Below, in pieces: positions 15,901 through 25,468 of a stretch of DNA of 64,000 nt (the first letter of the stretch is position 1; every line of letters begins with the position of its first letter). Origin of the DNA: Proteromonas lacertae. Its lineage: Eukaryota; Sar; Bigyra; Opalinata; Proteromonadidae. A model generated the notes under the pieces. It had not been told where the DNA came from, did no database searches, and saw only the letters and a program-made list of their open reading frames with translations. The stretch lies in contig NGBS01000304.1 in the NCBI GenBank assembly GCA_002245135.1, positions 159,685 to 223,684 on the forward strand, read 5' to 3'. Both the position numbers and the translations under genes were made by a program.

Positions 15901-18274
15901 ACTCTTCTTCTTCATTCAATTCTTCATTTTCTATTTCATTACACAAACCAAGTTTTTCACTTTTATAGATAACTATATTATTCTTCTTTATTACTTTGGC
16001 ATTTTCCATTTTCTTTAATCTTTCTTTCAATTCTTCATTCTCTTTCAATAAATCTTCTAATCGATCATTATCATCATCGACAGTAAGTTCATTTTCACTC
16101 AATTTGTTCTTCAATAATTCAATTTCTTCTTCCAAGTTACACTTATCTTCATTCAATTCATTGATTTCATTCTCTAAGTTTTTAATCTTTTCATTATCTA
16201 TCACTATATCTCCATTACTGTTATTATCCTTCATTTTCTTTTCTGTTTCTTTTTTATTAAACATCTCCTTTAACTCAACAAGTGTTGGAAGTTTCAATTT
16301 ATTTTCACTTTTATTTTCATCTTTTTTCATTTTCAATAAACTATTCTCTTTCGCTAATTCATGATTATTTTTAGCCAAATCATTTATTTCTCTTTCTTTC
16401 TTTTCTATAATGTTATTTAGATCATCAATTTTATATTCTAATTCTTTTAATTCTTTCCCATTGTTATTACTGTTGAAAAATACATTTTCTTCTTTTATTT
16501 TTTTGTCATTCATCTTTTCATCATCTAACTTCTTCTTTAACTCAATAATTGTTTTATTCAACTCGATAACTCTGTTATTTAAACTATCATTATCATCTTC
16601 TAACATTTCATTAAGTTCTTTCATTTCTTGTAGATCTTTTTCTAGTTGCTTTACTCTATCTTCTTTTTCTTCTATTTCTGTGTTATTATTATTATTTTGT
16701 TGCTTATTTTCATTTTCTAATTTAACTTTCTTTTCTTCTTCATCATCATCGTCTAATAAAATCTCTTCTTCTTCTGAATCATCACTTGAATTGCTTTGAT
16801 TTTTATTCTTTTCTACCGTTTCTTCTTCATTTTCTAATGGAATTTCTTCTTCATCATCGCTTGAATTATCATTTTCTTCTTCTATTTTTGCTACTTCTTT
16901 TTCTAATGTAGTTTCATTAACATTCTTCATCTCTTCACTCTCTTTATTCTCTTTTTCCACTTTCAACATGTTTAGCTCTTCTTTTAAATCTTCATTCTCT
17001 GATTTTAATGTCTTTATTTCTTCCTTTAATTCATTCATTAATTTTTCATAATTATCATCTTTATTTTCTTCTTTCATAATATCACTTTCACTGTTCAATT
17101 CATTCATCATCTCATCACTATTTTCATTAACTATTCTCAACTTTTCTTCTAATTCACTATTAGATGGCATATTTTCAGCTTGAACACTTTCAAGCCTATG
17201 TAATTTCTCTTTCAATTTCTTACAATTCAAACATTCATCTTCATTATCTGTTTTGTCATTATCTTCTTCATTTGAAATATAGACATCTTCATTTGTCATT
17301 TCATAATTTTCTCTGTATTGTGACATTTTATTTTTCATATTCTCTAACTCAGTGTATAACATATGTACTACAGATTTAGACACTGTTTTCATTGTACTAA
17401 ACTGTTTATCATATTGAGAATATATTAAATTCTCCTTCAATTCATACTGATGCTTATATAAATCAAATTGAAGTTGTACTTTATAGTTATCCATCTTCAA
17501 TGATTCATTCTCTTTTGATATATAAGACAATTTCTTTTCATAACTACTAATAGTTTCATTAATTGTCTTTTCGTGATCTTTTATAGTCTTTTCTGATAAT
17601 TTCTCTGTTTCTTTAAATTTTGAGATAATTTCATTCAATCTTTTTATCTCACTCTCTTTATTTAACGATTCAAGTTCTAAAGCTCGAATATCGGCTTGAA
17701 GCTTTTTCACTTTTTCATCTTTTTCTTTACATAAATCACAAGCATATGGTAAACTTTTATCATAAGTGATGGTGAATTGTAAATGATTAGCTTTATCATT
17801 CATTACTTTAACAATTGAGTCAAGGTTTGCTGTTGATATTTTCGATGGAATTTGATTCAATTCTTTCTTGTATTCTTCTAGACTTTTCTTTGTTACATCA
17901 ACTTCTCCAATTCGTCCTGAAATGAAAGATAACAAGTTATCCACTTCAATAGTTTCACCTGTGTATGTAAGATCAGAATATTTGTTTGAAATAACCTCAT
18001 TGTATTTCTCTTCATAAAGTTGTTTTTCTGACTCTAGACGCTTGATTGTTCTAAGGAACTTTCGTTTTTCTTGTTCGAACTGTCTTGTAACTTTTTTTAA
18101 TTCCTCAGTTTGTTGAACAACCACTAATTTGTATTGCTGTGTTTGTAAATATGGATCAGTGATGTCTGGTGATATGTATTTCACATAATCAGGAATGGCT
18201 CCAAATCCCTATAATTAAAGATAAAAAAAAATAAATACTGTATCCAGGCTAGACTTTGTCTGCTGATCACTCAT
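1..18274 (-). CDS. Giant repetitive coiled-coil protein, 3' end beyond window
   Basis: Almost the whole translation is charged heptad-like sequence rich in Glu, Lys, Leu and Asn, as expected of a long coiled coil; no catalytic domain is recognised. The start is an ATG at 18272-18274 (MSDQQTKSSLDT), followed by a 30-nt intron (18209-18238, GTAT...ATAG) and an exon beginning GFGAIPDYVKY. The first 700 or so residues are non-repetitive and include two CxxC pairs (CDLC near 17735-17750; CLNC near 17220-17235). Then come acidic linkers and the 114-residue repeat array (about 16.0 to 5.9 kb), then more unique coiled coil down to position 1. Single-base indels break the frame at about 13690, 10210, 7195, 5865, 5620, 5535, 4300 and 2805, and repeatedly at 7.4-8.8 kb; the coiled-coil reading resumes in another frame each time, so I treat it as one gene of roughly 6,000 or more codons. 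Two adjacent genes cannot be excluded. Role unknown; such proteins are often cytoskeletal, centrosomal or Golgi scaffolds. Confidence 0.75.
2495..3435 (-). repeat. Large direct duplication, copy 2 (partner 1-935)
   Basis: Partner of the segment at 1-935. It encodes the stretch from about MYNMLEKNKKLSNEL-type coiled coil back to the motif VIYKGDILGLSEI. That motif resembles IYKSEKLGLCNEI in the spacer of the main array, so the two parts of the protein share ancestry. Confidence 0.85.
5940..7400 (-). repeat. 342-bp coding tandem repeat, block 4 (about 4-5 units)
   Basis: Four to five units (marker sites 6291, 6633, 6975, 7318 and a last partial copy near 5950). The terminal copy diverges: it has VELEEM and VEINED in place of VEFEEM and VEVNED, then leaves the repeat for unique sequence. 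An extra A near 7191 breaks the frame between two units. The divergent last copy is the pattern expected at the edge of an array that is homogenised internally. Confidence 0.9.
7400..8830 (-). repeat. Indel-riddled stretch of the 342-bp array with two spacer copies
   Basis: The same 342-bp units and two copies of the spacer element (about 7405-7690 and 8590-8825) are recognisable here, but each carries many single-base losses or gains compared with the clean copies, mostly in T runs. No long frame survives. The changes are nearly all one-base indels rather than substitutions, which fits poor consensus quality better than ageing of a pseudogene. Confidence 0.8.
8835..10222 (-). repeat. 342-bp coding tandem repeat, block 3 (about 4 units)
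   Basis: Four copies (marker sites 8979, 9321, 9663, 10005). It is separated from block 2 only by an extra base near 10212 (spacing of 343 instead of 342), which breaks the reading frame there. It is therefore probably continuous with block 2 in the true sequence. Confidence 0.9.
10225..13520 (-). repeat. 342-bp coding tandem repeat, block 2 (about 10 units)
   Basis: Ten consecutive copies of the 342-bp unit (marker sites at 10348, 10690, 11032, 11374, 11716, 12058, 12400, 12742, 13084 and 13426). The only coding difference I see is in the copy around 11812, where the otherwise constant Phe of the VEFEEM motif is Leu. Near-perfect identity over more than 3 kb implies very recent amplification or ongoing homogenisation. 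Confidence 0.95.
13510..13815 (-). repeat. Spacer element of the higher-order array, copy B
   Basis: Second copy of the spacer, matching copy A except for a missing base in an A run near 13692-13697 (three instead of four A in the coding sense). This destroys the frame after CNEIE. It lies between block 1 and block 2 of the 342-bp units. Confidence 0.85.
13850..15745 (-). repeat. 342-bp coding tandem repeat, block 1 (about 5.5 units)
   Basis: Head-to-tail copies with a 342-bp period (for example the same site recurs at 13950, 14292, 14634, 14976, 15318 and 15660). Each copy encodes a 114-residue coiled-coil unit running from RLEDLLKENEEL to KESIKVLDAD. Copies look identical at DNA level by eye. 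Because the period is divisible by three, the frame is kept through the block. The last copy on the 15.7-kb side is truncated and joins the spacer element. Confidence 0.95.
15745..16040 (-). repeat. Spacer element of the higher-order coiled-coil array, copy A
   Basis: A roughly 290-bp segment encoding a different coiled-coil and acidic stretch (from KKMENAKVIKKN through IYKSEKLGLCNEI and NKEMFGNDENMNEDIEEE to LLKENEEMKKELDE). It precedes the first block of 114-residue units in the protein. The same element recurs at about 13510-13815, 8590-8825 and 7405-7690, each time heading a new run of units, so the array has a two-level organisation. Confidence 0.85.
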
Positions 18275-18519
18275 TTTGATTATATATTTGTATTAAAACA
18301 CTCACTTACTAAGATTCAAATGAAATGAGATTTTATTACAAATCAAGCCTAATTAATTCGTTTCATTTCTTTTTTTCTATTTTTCTCATACTGCATTGTA
18401 ATAATCAACATTATTTTGTGTTTATGGTTAATAACTAACTTAAATAAATATAAAAATATTTAAAAATAAAGCATAATGAGAATTATCAATAATTTTCATA
18501 ATGATATAAATTCTAATAA

Positions 18520-19492
18520 TTACTTTGAAAATAATAAAGCATCTAATGAATCAGTTAGATCTTCACAATTCTTACCTTCCTCAGGAGTTTCTCTCTCTAA
18601 ATCTCTAACAGTCTTCAATATCTCAGTAAATTCAGGTCGAGCATCAGGATTGTAATTCCAGCACTACAAAAATATATAAGTTTCTACTTATACTCTTTGA
18701 ATTAACAAACTCAATTCTACAGGGCAGCCATGCAATTTCTTAGTGTCAGGATGTGATCCTTCGTTTAATAATTCCTTAATTCTCTTTGGATCAATACCTT
18801 CGAATGGGATTTGTCTTGCAAATATTTCCCACATAAATAATCCATAAGCGTATACATCTACTTTGTGATTGAATGGTTTTTCATTTAGTAATTCAGGTGC
18901 CATATAGCATGGAGTACCAATCAAAGCATTAGGATTATTACATAAACCAAAATCACATAATTTCAAATGCCAATCATCTGTTAATAAGACATTTCTTGTT
19001 TTTAAATCACGATGAATAATCTTTGGTGAAAATGAATGGAGGTACTGAAATGCTGATGCAATATCTACACAGAAATTCAATAATAATTTGGTTGAAAGTT
19101 TATCGTTGTTTGTGTATAATATATCATATAAACTACAGTTTAACAGTTCCATTACATAACACATTTTTGGTGGTTTGATATGTGCTCCAATCAAAGAAAT
19201 GCAATTAGGGTTACGTAGACGAGCCATTACATATAACTCATCTAAAAACTCCTTTTTTGCTTCTTCTGAAACCTATTACATTGTTACAAAGAGAAAATAC
19301 GTGAGGATCAAAAATCAACTTGACAGCGACTGGCTTTCCTTTATATTTGCCTTCATGAACAATAGCATAACCTCCACCTCCGATTTGTTGGTTGATTTCC
19401 AACTCATTTAAATCTATTTCAGCCCAGTTGTCTATACCATTCTATATATTTTTTAAAATACCTCCCATTGCATTCTTTGAATCGTATGACAT
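18520..19492 (-). CDS. TKL-type protein kinase (kinase domain only)
   Basis: Phosphotransferase acting on Ser/Thr (or Tyr) residues. Joining four exons gives 294 residues: 19492-19462, 19431-19301, 19272-18694 and 18663-18520, separated by introns of 30, 28 and 30 nt. Visible kinase landmarks in order: glycine loop IGGGGYAIVHEG, the ATP-anchoring Lys in PVAVKL, catalytic loop HRDLKTRN, DFG in LCDFGLC, activation-segment end GTPCYMAPE, the DVYAYGLFMWEI helix, and the C-lobe Arg in NPDARPEF. The HRDLKTRN loop and C-lobe resemble tyrosine-kinase-like (TKL) kinases common in amoebae and plants. There is no targeting signal, membrane span or extra domain, so it should be soluble. The substrate is unknown. 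It is transcribed away from the P2X gene 98 bp off, so the two may share a promoter region. Confidence 0.9.
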
Positions 19493-19590
19493 CTTTTATT
19501 GACAATTTAATAAAATTGATTTTTGAAATTGAAATTTGAAACTGATCGAACTTTAGCAGATCGTGAACTTACTTTTATTTTTCGTAAAAA

Positions 19591-20076
19591 ATGGTTAGTA
19601 TATTGAGTCATTTAAAATCTTATTCTACCACAAAGATATTAACTGTGAAAAATACTAAGATTGTATGGTTATTATCCATTTTTGATGTAGGGATGGCTAC
19701 ATATCTTTTTTCAGCTTGCTGTCTTTGCATATATCATTGTATGGCAAGTAATCATATCGAAAGGATATCAGAGAAGAGAAGAATTTCATGGTATATGTCT
19801 AAATTACTGAAATAGGTTCCTCTGATATAAAGGTAAAGGGAAACTCACTTAATCGACAAGGTGAGCTTTATGATACTTATGAAATTGTGAATCCACCATT
19901 CGTATAACAAATTGAAATATTACTGTTAAATAGGAAATAAACGGAGCATTTATAACAACCAACTTTATAAAAACCGGCCCACAGAGAAAAGGTGTATGTT
20001 TTGGTAATGAGACGGTATTAGCACCTCCAGCAGAAGTAAGTGAAGCATGTATAGATCATAAATGTGAAAAAGGAAA

Positions 20077-20114
<38 letters not shown>

Positions 20115-21072
20115 AAATAAATAAATAGAATAACAACACATGGAATAACTACAGGAATTTGTAATACAACAGAATGGGGAAATGAAATGTGTGAAATAAG
20201 AGCTTGGTGTCCTTTAGAACCACCAGAACCAAGTGGGGAAAATATATTGGATAATGTATAATATATTATAATATTATTAAAATAGACAGCTAATTTCACC
20301 TTATTAATCAGAGTAGATGGTGTATTTCCATCCTATCCAGAACATCCAGTAAGTAATGGTGAAAGTTCAGATTTAAGATGGAATTATAATTTATTTTATC
20401 TCAGTGATTTAGTTGCTGCAGCTTGTCAACCAAATGTGAAATTAAGTCCATCTGTTCCTATTAGTTCTCAACCAAAAAGATTACCTTTGTCTTATCATAG
20501 AGATATATTGAATAAAGGAATTGTACTGTTGTTAGATGTGAATTATGATTGTAATTTAGATAGAAGATGGTCAAAGTATTATATTTAATTATTTATTTAT
20601 TTAATAGATGTTTACCAACATTTGATGTGAATAGAATTGATGTTGAAGATGGTATTTCTAGTGGATTTATATCTTTTTTTTAATCATTTTATTTTTTCTT
20701 AATTTTATTTCTTTCTGTACAATTATCGATATACTAGTTATTATTATCAGAATGATACGAGAGTGAGGGATTTATTCAAACTGTTTGGAGTTCATGTATT
20801 AGTGAATATTGCTGGAGTTGGTAGACAGTATAGGTTTATTTATCCATTCATATAGTTTTGATTTAGTACAGACTATGATTACTATCAGCACAGGTGTTGG
20901 ATTACTTTCTATTGCAGTAATCTTGACTGATTTTATATTGGAATATTTCCATAGTAAGAAAGATGTGTTTGAGAAACATAAATATGATTATTTAGATTAT
21001 GCAGGAAATGAGTTAGAGAATAAGAAGAATAATCGTAAAAATTTGATAGAAGATGATGAAGGATATATATAA
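19591..21072 (+). CDS. P2X: P2X-type ATP-gated cation channel
   Basis: Trimeric channel subunit opened by ATP, in plasma membrane or (as in Dictyostelium) contractile-vacuole membrane. I place introns at 19687-19714, 19791-19815, 19902-19933, 20077-20128, 20256-20285, 20576-20607 and 20828-20855; one more around 20655-20740 cannot be resolved cleanly. Spliced hallmarks in order: N-terminal YxTxK (YSTTK), TM1 (AVFAYIIVWQVIISKGYQ), the ATP-contacting KVKG, Cys-rich head with KTGPQRKGVCFGN and AWCP, NFT in ANFTLLIR, NYDCNLDRRWSKC, RYTSYYYQN, the ATP-contacting Lys in LFKLFG, and TM2 (TISTGVGLLSIAVILTDFI) followed by a short acidic tail. About nine ectodomain cysteines match the conserved disulphide set. 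Order and spacing fit animal P2X receptors closely. Confidence 0.93.
20077..20128 (+). repeat. (TA)n microsatellite inside a P2X intron
   Basis: This intron begins GTATAT and runs into about 16 TA dinucleotides before an AT-rich end with TAG. At 52 nt it is the longest resolved intron of the gene; the others are 25-32 nt. The extra length is accounted for by the TA expansion. Confidence 0.85.
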
Positions 21073-21435
21073 TCTTTCATTTATAATACATATTATATTG
21101 AGTTAATAATCGATAAATATTATTATATTGTGATTTTATAGGGTTTTTAATTATTTGGTTTTTCTAAACTTTTGACAAAATAACCCCAAATATTTAAAAT
21201 TCTTTTTTTGTTTCATGTATCACTTATTTTATAGTGCATATTATTCTCAAAATATTATGTTATTTATAGAATTTTATTAATGGTTTTACAGGAGATTTTG
21301 AGAAGATAATCAAATTACATTGTTGTAGATTAAATTGCATTTGTGTATTTAAATACATATAGATACAATAAAATTAACTATTAATTTACAATGTAATAAA
21401 CATTATATACACATCAAAATCCTCAATTATTCGAA

Positions 21436-21466
21436 TCTATTTTGGAAAGTAACAAGTCAAAATAGA
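21436..21466. promoter_or_regulatory. Inverted repeat upstream of gene A
   Basis: Perfect 9-bp arms TCTATTTTG (21436-21444) and CAAAATAGA (21458-21466) around a 13-nt loop, about 320 bp before the start codon. A similar hairpin-like element with related arms lies upstream of gene B at 45624-45665. In both, TTTACACT follows shortly after. Protein-binding role is inferred only from this conservation. Confidence 0.45.
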
Positions 21467-21557
21467 TATAAAATTTACACTACTCATTATTATGCGAATA
21501 AAGCAATTATATTATCATATTTAGTGTTTTTAATGGTGTACAACTCAGAATGAAGGG

Positions 21558-21625
21558 ATATGAGGGTTTTGGGTCATTTTGTTGTAGAGTGATAATAGTG
21601 TGATAATATGTGGAGAGTAGATACT
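21558..21625 (+). promoter_or_regulatory. Conserved two-block promoter module of gene A
   Basis: Block 1, ATATGAGGGTTTT (21558-21570), and block 2, starting GTGATAATAT and ending GAGTAGATACT (21600-21625), are separated by 29 nt. Block 2 ends about 160 nt before the ATG. The same pair with the same 29-nt gap and nearly the same distance to the ATG lies before gene B. The sequence between and around them is less conserved, as expected for binding sites. Confidence 0.6.
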
Positions 21626-21784
21626 TATAAAATATGTTGATATAATATTTGTGGTTAAAATCTTTGTAATACATCTGTAACACCCTTAACTGAGAGAATA
21701 TATAAAAATGTCGTTATTTTGTAAAGCATTTTTATTGGATGATTTTCATAATTTCAGTTGATCACAATAAAAATTTCACAAAAT

Positions 21785-24176
21785 ATGAAAACAATATTTT
21801 TGAGTATATTAGTGAATATTTTGTACTGCAATAGTTTTGCTTATTGTTTTGAGCGTTAGTGGAAGTAGTTCAAACCATTTGAGTTTTGTTTTATAAGATT
21901 TATTTATTTTAGGAAGATTAGCAACAACAGAAGCAGTTCCAACAGGAACTGTAATTAAGTTTACTTCAACTGATAGTAAAAGTGCAAAAACTACATATTT
22001 AGTAAGTGATGATGTAGTTGTAGCTCAAGTAGGAAGTGTAGATAAATACATTGTTTATACAGTATCTAAGAAAGATTCAACAACAAATCCAACAAAAGGA
22101 AGTGTTTATACTTTAGCATTAGAAAAAACATTAAGTGGAGAATGTAGTGGTTCTAGTAATTCCAAAACATTAAAGAAATGTAGTGATATGACTACTCCAA
22201 CACATTGTCCAACTGGAAATTCAGATACTGGTATATAACATATGATTATAATAATGAATAGTAAAAACTATAACAATTATTTATACTCCACCAACATCGG
22301 CAGTAGCAAGAGATAGTATATTATCTACAACTGCAGGCATAGTAGAAGTAACAGGTGAATATGTTGATAAAACTGATAATGTATTTGTTGTTGATTCAGA
22401 TAGTGCAGTAGAATTAGTTGATGATGGTATTGATAAAATATTATTAATATTTAAATAGTAAAAACAACAACAAATGCTGAATTAGTAAAATATCAAAAAG
22501 GTACTTTTTGTGAAATAACACCACCAACAAAGCCAGTTCCAGAAGGAGCAATAATTCAGTTCAAAGTAGGAAGTGCAGGAAATGAATATACCTATTATAT
22601 AAGTGACAATTCCTTATTGATTAAGAAAGATGAAAATAATTATATTGTTTATACAGCTAGTAAAAGTGAATTAACAGATAAAACTGGAAGTAGTTATAGT
22701 TTGAAGTTAGAAAAAGAAAAGAGTGGAACATGTACAGCTGAAAAGACATTAACAGCATGTAGTTTAATAACTAAATCTCCTGATTTCTGTCCAGCTACAG
22801 GTAGTGAATGTATAATATATAAATAATATATAATATAAATAGTAACAAAAATCGAAGTAAAATATACAGCTGGTGCTGATGCTGCAGCTGCAGGTACAGT
22901 AGAAATAACATTTACACCTGCTGTTTCTTTAATTGCAGATGTAAAAACAGTTACTTTAAAATCATCATCTGATGGATATACTACTTTAAAAGAGATGATA
23001 AGTAAATATGTTGATGGTAGTTACTGTAAACCAGCAACACCAACTACAACAGTAGTTCCAGAAGGAGCAATAATTCAGTTCAAAGTAGGAAGTGCAGGAA
23101 ATGAATATACCTATTATATAAGTGACAATTCCTTATTGATTAAGAAAGATGAAAATAATTATATTGTTTATACAGCTAGTAAAAGTGAATTAACAGATAA
23201 AACTGGAAGTAGTTATAGTTTGAAGTTAGAAAAAGAAAAGAGTGGAACATGTACAGCTGAAAAGACATTAACAGCATGTAGTTTAATAACTAAATCTCCT
23301 GATTTCTGTCCAGCTACAGGTAGTGAATGTATAATATATAAATAATATATAATATAAATAGTAACAAAAATCGAAGTAAAATATACAGCTGGTGCTGATG
23401 CTGCAGCTGCAGGTACAGTAGAAATAACATTTACACCTGCTGTTTCTTTAATTGCAGATGTAAAAACAGTTACTTTAAAATCATCATCTGATGGATATAC
23501 TACTTTAAAAGAGATGATAAGTAAATATGTTGATGGTAGTTACTGTAAACCAGCAACACCAACTACAACTATAACTCCATCGGTTATTCCATCTGATAAA
23601 ATTGTAAAAGAGAATGTAACTCTGACATCATCAACAGCTACTCATCTATTTGCTTCTGATAGAATATATGTACTAGCTGGAAATCTTCAATTGGTTGTTG
23701 AATGTGAGAGAGAAAATAGTATAATTCTTTGAATATATTATATAATATATATAGAAGATAATAATTATACTGTTTATAAAGTTAAAAAGAATGCAGATGA
23801 TAAAGTTGTAATAGATGCAGGAAAGTCAGGTGCAATTGATGGAAGTAAATTAGCAAATGAAGAATTTGCTTGTCAATTGCCAGTTAAGTTTGTTTCATTA
23901 ACTTATATTACAAGCCATTGTGAAAGTCAAGAAGCTCAGAATGTCACTAATGATTTGAATGAAATGATTGATGATTTCTTGAAAGAAACTCAATATTCAT
24001 TTACTAAAGATACAGAAACAAATGATGTGTATTTCTATAATGATAAGACAGTTGGTGATAAATATGGTGTAGTTGTTAGTGAATCTGAATCTGGAATTCA
24101 TAAGCTGGAAGATGGATCAATCAGATCAGTTCCAATTGTTATTGCTTTATTAGCAGTTATTTTACCGTTAATTTAG
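21785..24176 (+). CDS. Secreted GPI-type repeat protein A (715 residues)
   Basis: No known family recognised. Exons: 21785-21833, 21913-22230, 22262-22426, 22459-22809, 22843-23328, 23362-23718 and 23755-24176; summed they give 716 codons in one open frame. The first exon encodes a signal-peptide-like start (MKTIFLSILVNILYC). The body is a chain of similar modules, each with a (G)SYC/TFC cysteine, a PxG(T/A/S)II(Q/K)F strand, YxxSD...K...YIVYT, then LSGEC/KSGTC...C...C. The end (RSVPIVIALLAVILPLI) is a hydrophobic tail with no charged residues after it, typical of a GPI-attachment signal. All splice junctions are phase 1 and internal exons are multiples of three. A 519-bp unit is duplicated perfectly in tandem, intron included. 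Probably a cell-surface protein; ligand unknown. Confidence 0.85.
22535..23572 (+). repeat. Perfect 519-bp tandem duplication within gene A
   Basis: Two adjacent copies, about 22535-23053 and 23054-23572, look identical in exon and intron alike (the 33-nt introns at 22810-22842 and 23329-23361 are the same). The unit begins and ends inside exons, so each copy adds one full protein module without disturbing the frame. Confidence 0.9.
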
Positions 24177-24346
24177 ACAGTATGAGATTTATTACTCTCA
24201 ATCTACAAATTTATCTATCTGTTTTGGGTTGAAATAAACTAAATAATTCATCCATACATAATATAATAAGCAATATTCATTATAAATATACTTATTTAGC
24301 TATACTTAATATTTCAGTTGATTGATGTTATTGTGATAAGCAAAAT

Positions 24347-25402
24347 ATGCCATCAAGATCTTTACTCACTAGAAAAGAAGAAAAATTATTTCATTATATC
24401 AAAAGGGGTAATTATGAAAAATTTACGCATTTATTATCGGAAAGACAAAATTTAGATATATTATCAATAGTAAAAAAGTATAATACCTATTTATGGCGTA
24501 GACATGGTAATACCTTACTGCATTACAGTTGTAAGTATAATTCATCACCAATTCTGCTCTACTTACTTAAAAGAGTTAAAGATATAGATATAAAAAATGA
24601 TAAAGGTGAAAATGCTCTTCAAATAGCAACTAAATATAAAAATGTGGAATTATGTAAGATTCTTTTATCCAAAGGGGCAGATTTTCGAATAACAAATAAA
24701 GAAGGTAAATGTGCTTTAGATTATGGATTAGATAAGATTGTTGGTATTTTATTTTTGTATAATTGTTAGATTTATCTCCATATTTACCACATGAAGAAAG
24801 TATTGATGAAGAATACAATCCTTTTATATATGATAGTGATGAAGAAGGTAATGAAAACTCAGATTGGTTTTTTGAAGAAAATTATGATAGTTATAATACA
24901 TGTAGAAATAAAAACGAATTTAAAAGGAAAATATTAACGGAATGGGAAGAAGAAATGAGGAGAATAGAAGAAGAAAAGAGAGAAAGAAAGATAATAGAAA
25001 AGATAAAATATAATAATGAAAGTAAAGCAATAAATGATACTATGAATATATACAAGAATATACAAAAGAATAATGAAATGAGATGGTTGAAATTCATTAA
25101 TTCTAGTCCAAAATATTTAAGAATAGAGAATATTCCATTTCCTAGAGGTGTATCAAGTGATGAAAAGAATATATTAGGAATAAGTAAGGTAATGAATAGA
25201 AAAGAAATAAAGAAAATAGTATTTATTGGTTTATTATTTATTTCATTAATAGATATATGAAAATCAAATAAGATGGCATCCTGATAAGTTTGAAAGAAGA
25301 TTTAATGATTTATTGAATGAAGAGAATAGAGAAGAAATAATGAATAAAGTAAAAGAAACTTCACAAATAATAAATAAACTAAAAAGTGATTATTTAAAAT
25401 AA
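24347..25402 (+). CDS. NFKBIL1: NFKBIL1-like ankyrin protein
   Basis: Three exons (24347-24743, 24770-25218, 25253-25402) with 26- and 34-nt introns give 331 residues, close to the 381 of the human protein. The N-terminal third holds ankyrin repeats (HGNTLLHYSCKYNSSPILLY, then KGENALQIATKYKNVELCKILL, then EGKCALDYG). The middle is acidic and then a charged helix (WEEEMRRIEEEKRERK). The C-terminal part has the family signature: MRWLKFINSS, a PF/PWP-like IPFPRG and, across the last intron, IRWHPDKFERRF, followed by a helix ending QIINKLKSDYLK. The family is nuclear and linked in animals to mRNA processing; the NF-kB-inhibitor name need not apply here. The gene converges on the giant surface gene with 66 bp between stops. 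Confidence 0.85.
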
Positions 25403-25468
25403 TATTTCCTTTTTTCTTTTTTTCTGTAAAAACAAAAATAAACAATAATCATGTAATTAAATATAATT

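Larger units (their letters stand above)
21073..21784. other. Intergenic region upstream of surface-protein gene A
   Basis: About 710 bp with no coding signal between the P2X stop and gene A. It contains an inverted repeat at 21436-21466 and two short blocks (21558-21570 and 21600-21625) that recur at matching spacing upstream of the paralogous gene B. The rest is plain AT-rich sequence. Confidence 0.7.

Noticed and set aside
8979-15968. Series of about 97-codon plus-strand open frames rich in Ser, Phe, Asn and Leu
   Set aside because: They are antisense shadows of the Glu/Lys/Asn-rich coiled-coil repeats and recur every 342 bp only because the repeat does.
5940-16040. Regular direct repeats suggesting a CRISPR array or non-coding satellite
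   Set aside because: The 342-bp units are contiguous, lack unique spacers, keep an open coiled-coil frame and are read together with unique coiled-coil sequence on either side.
13682-18184. Separate gene ending near 13682 after one repeat block
   Set aside because: The stop arises from a single missing base in an A run compared with the identical spacer at about 15925; the same protein continues beyond it.
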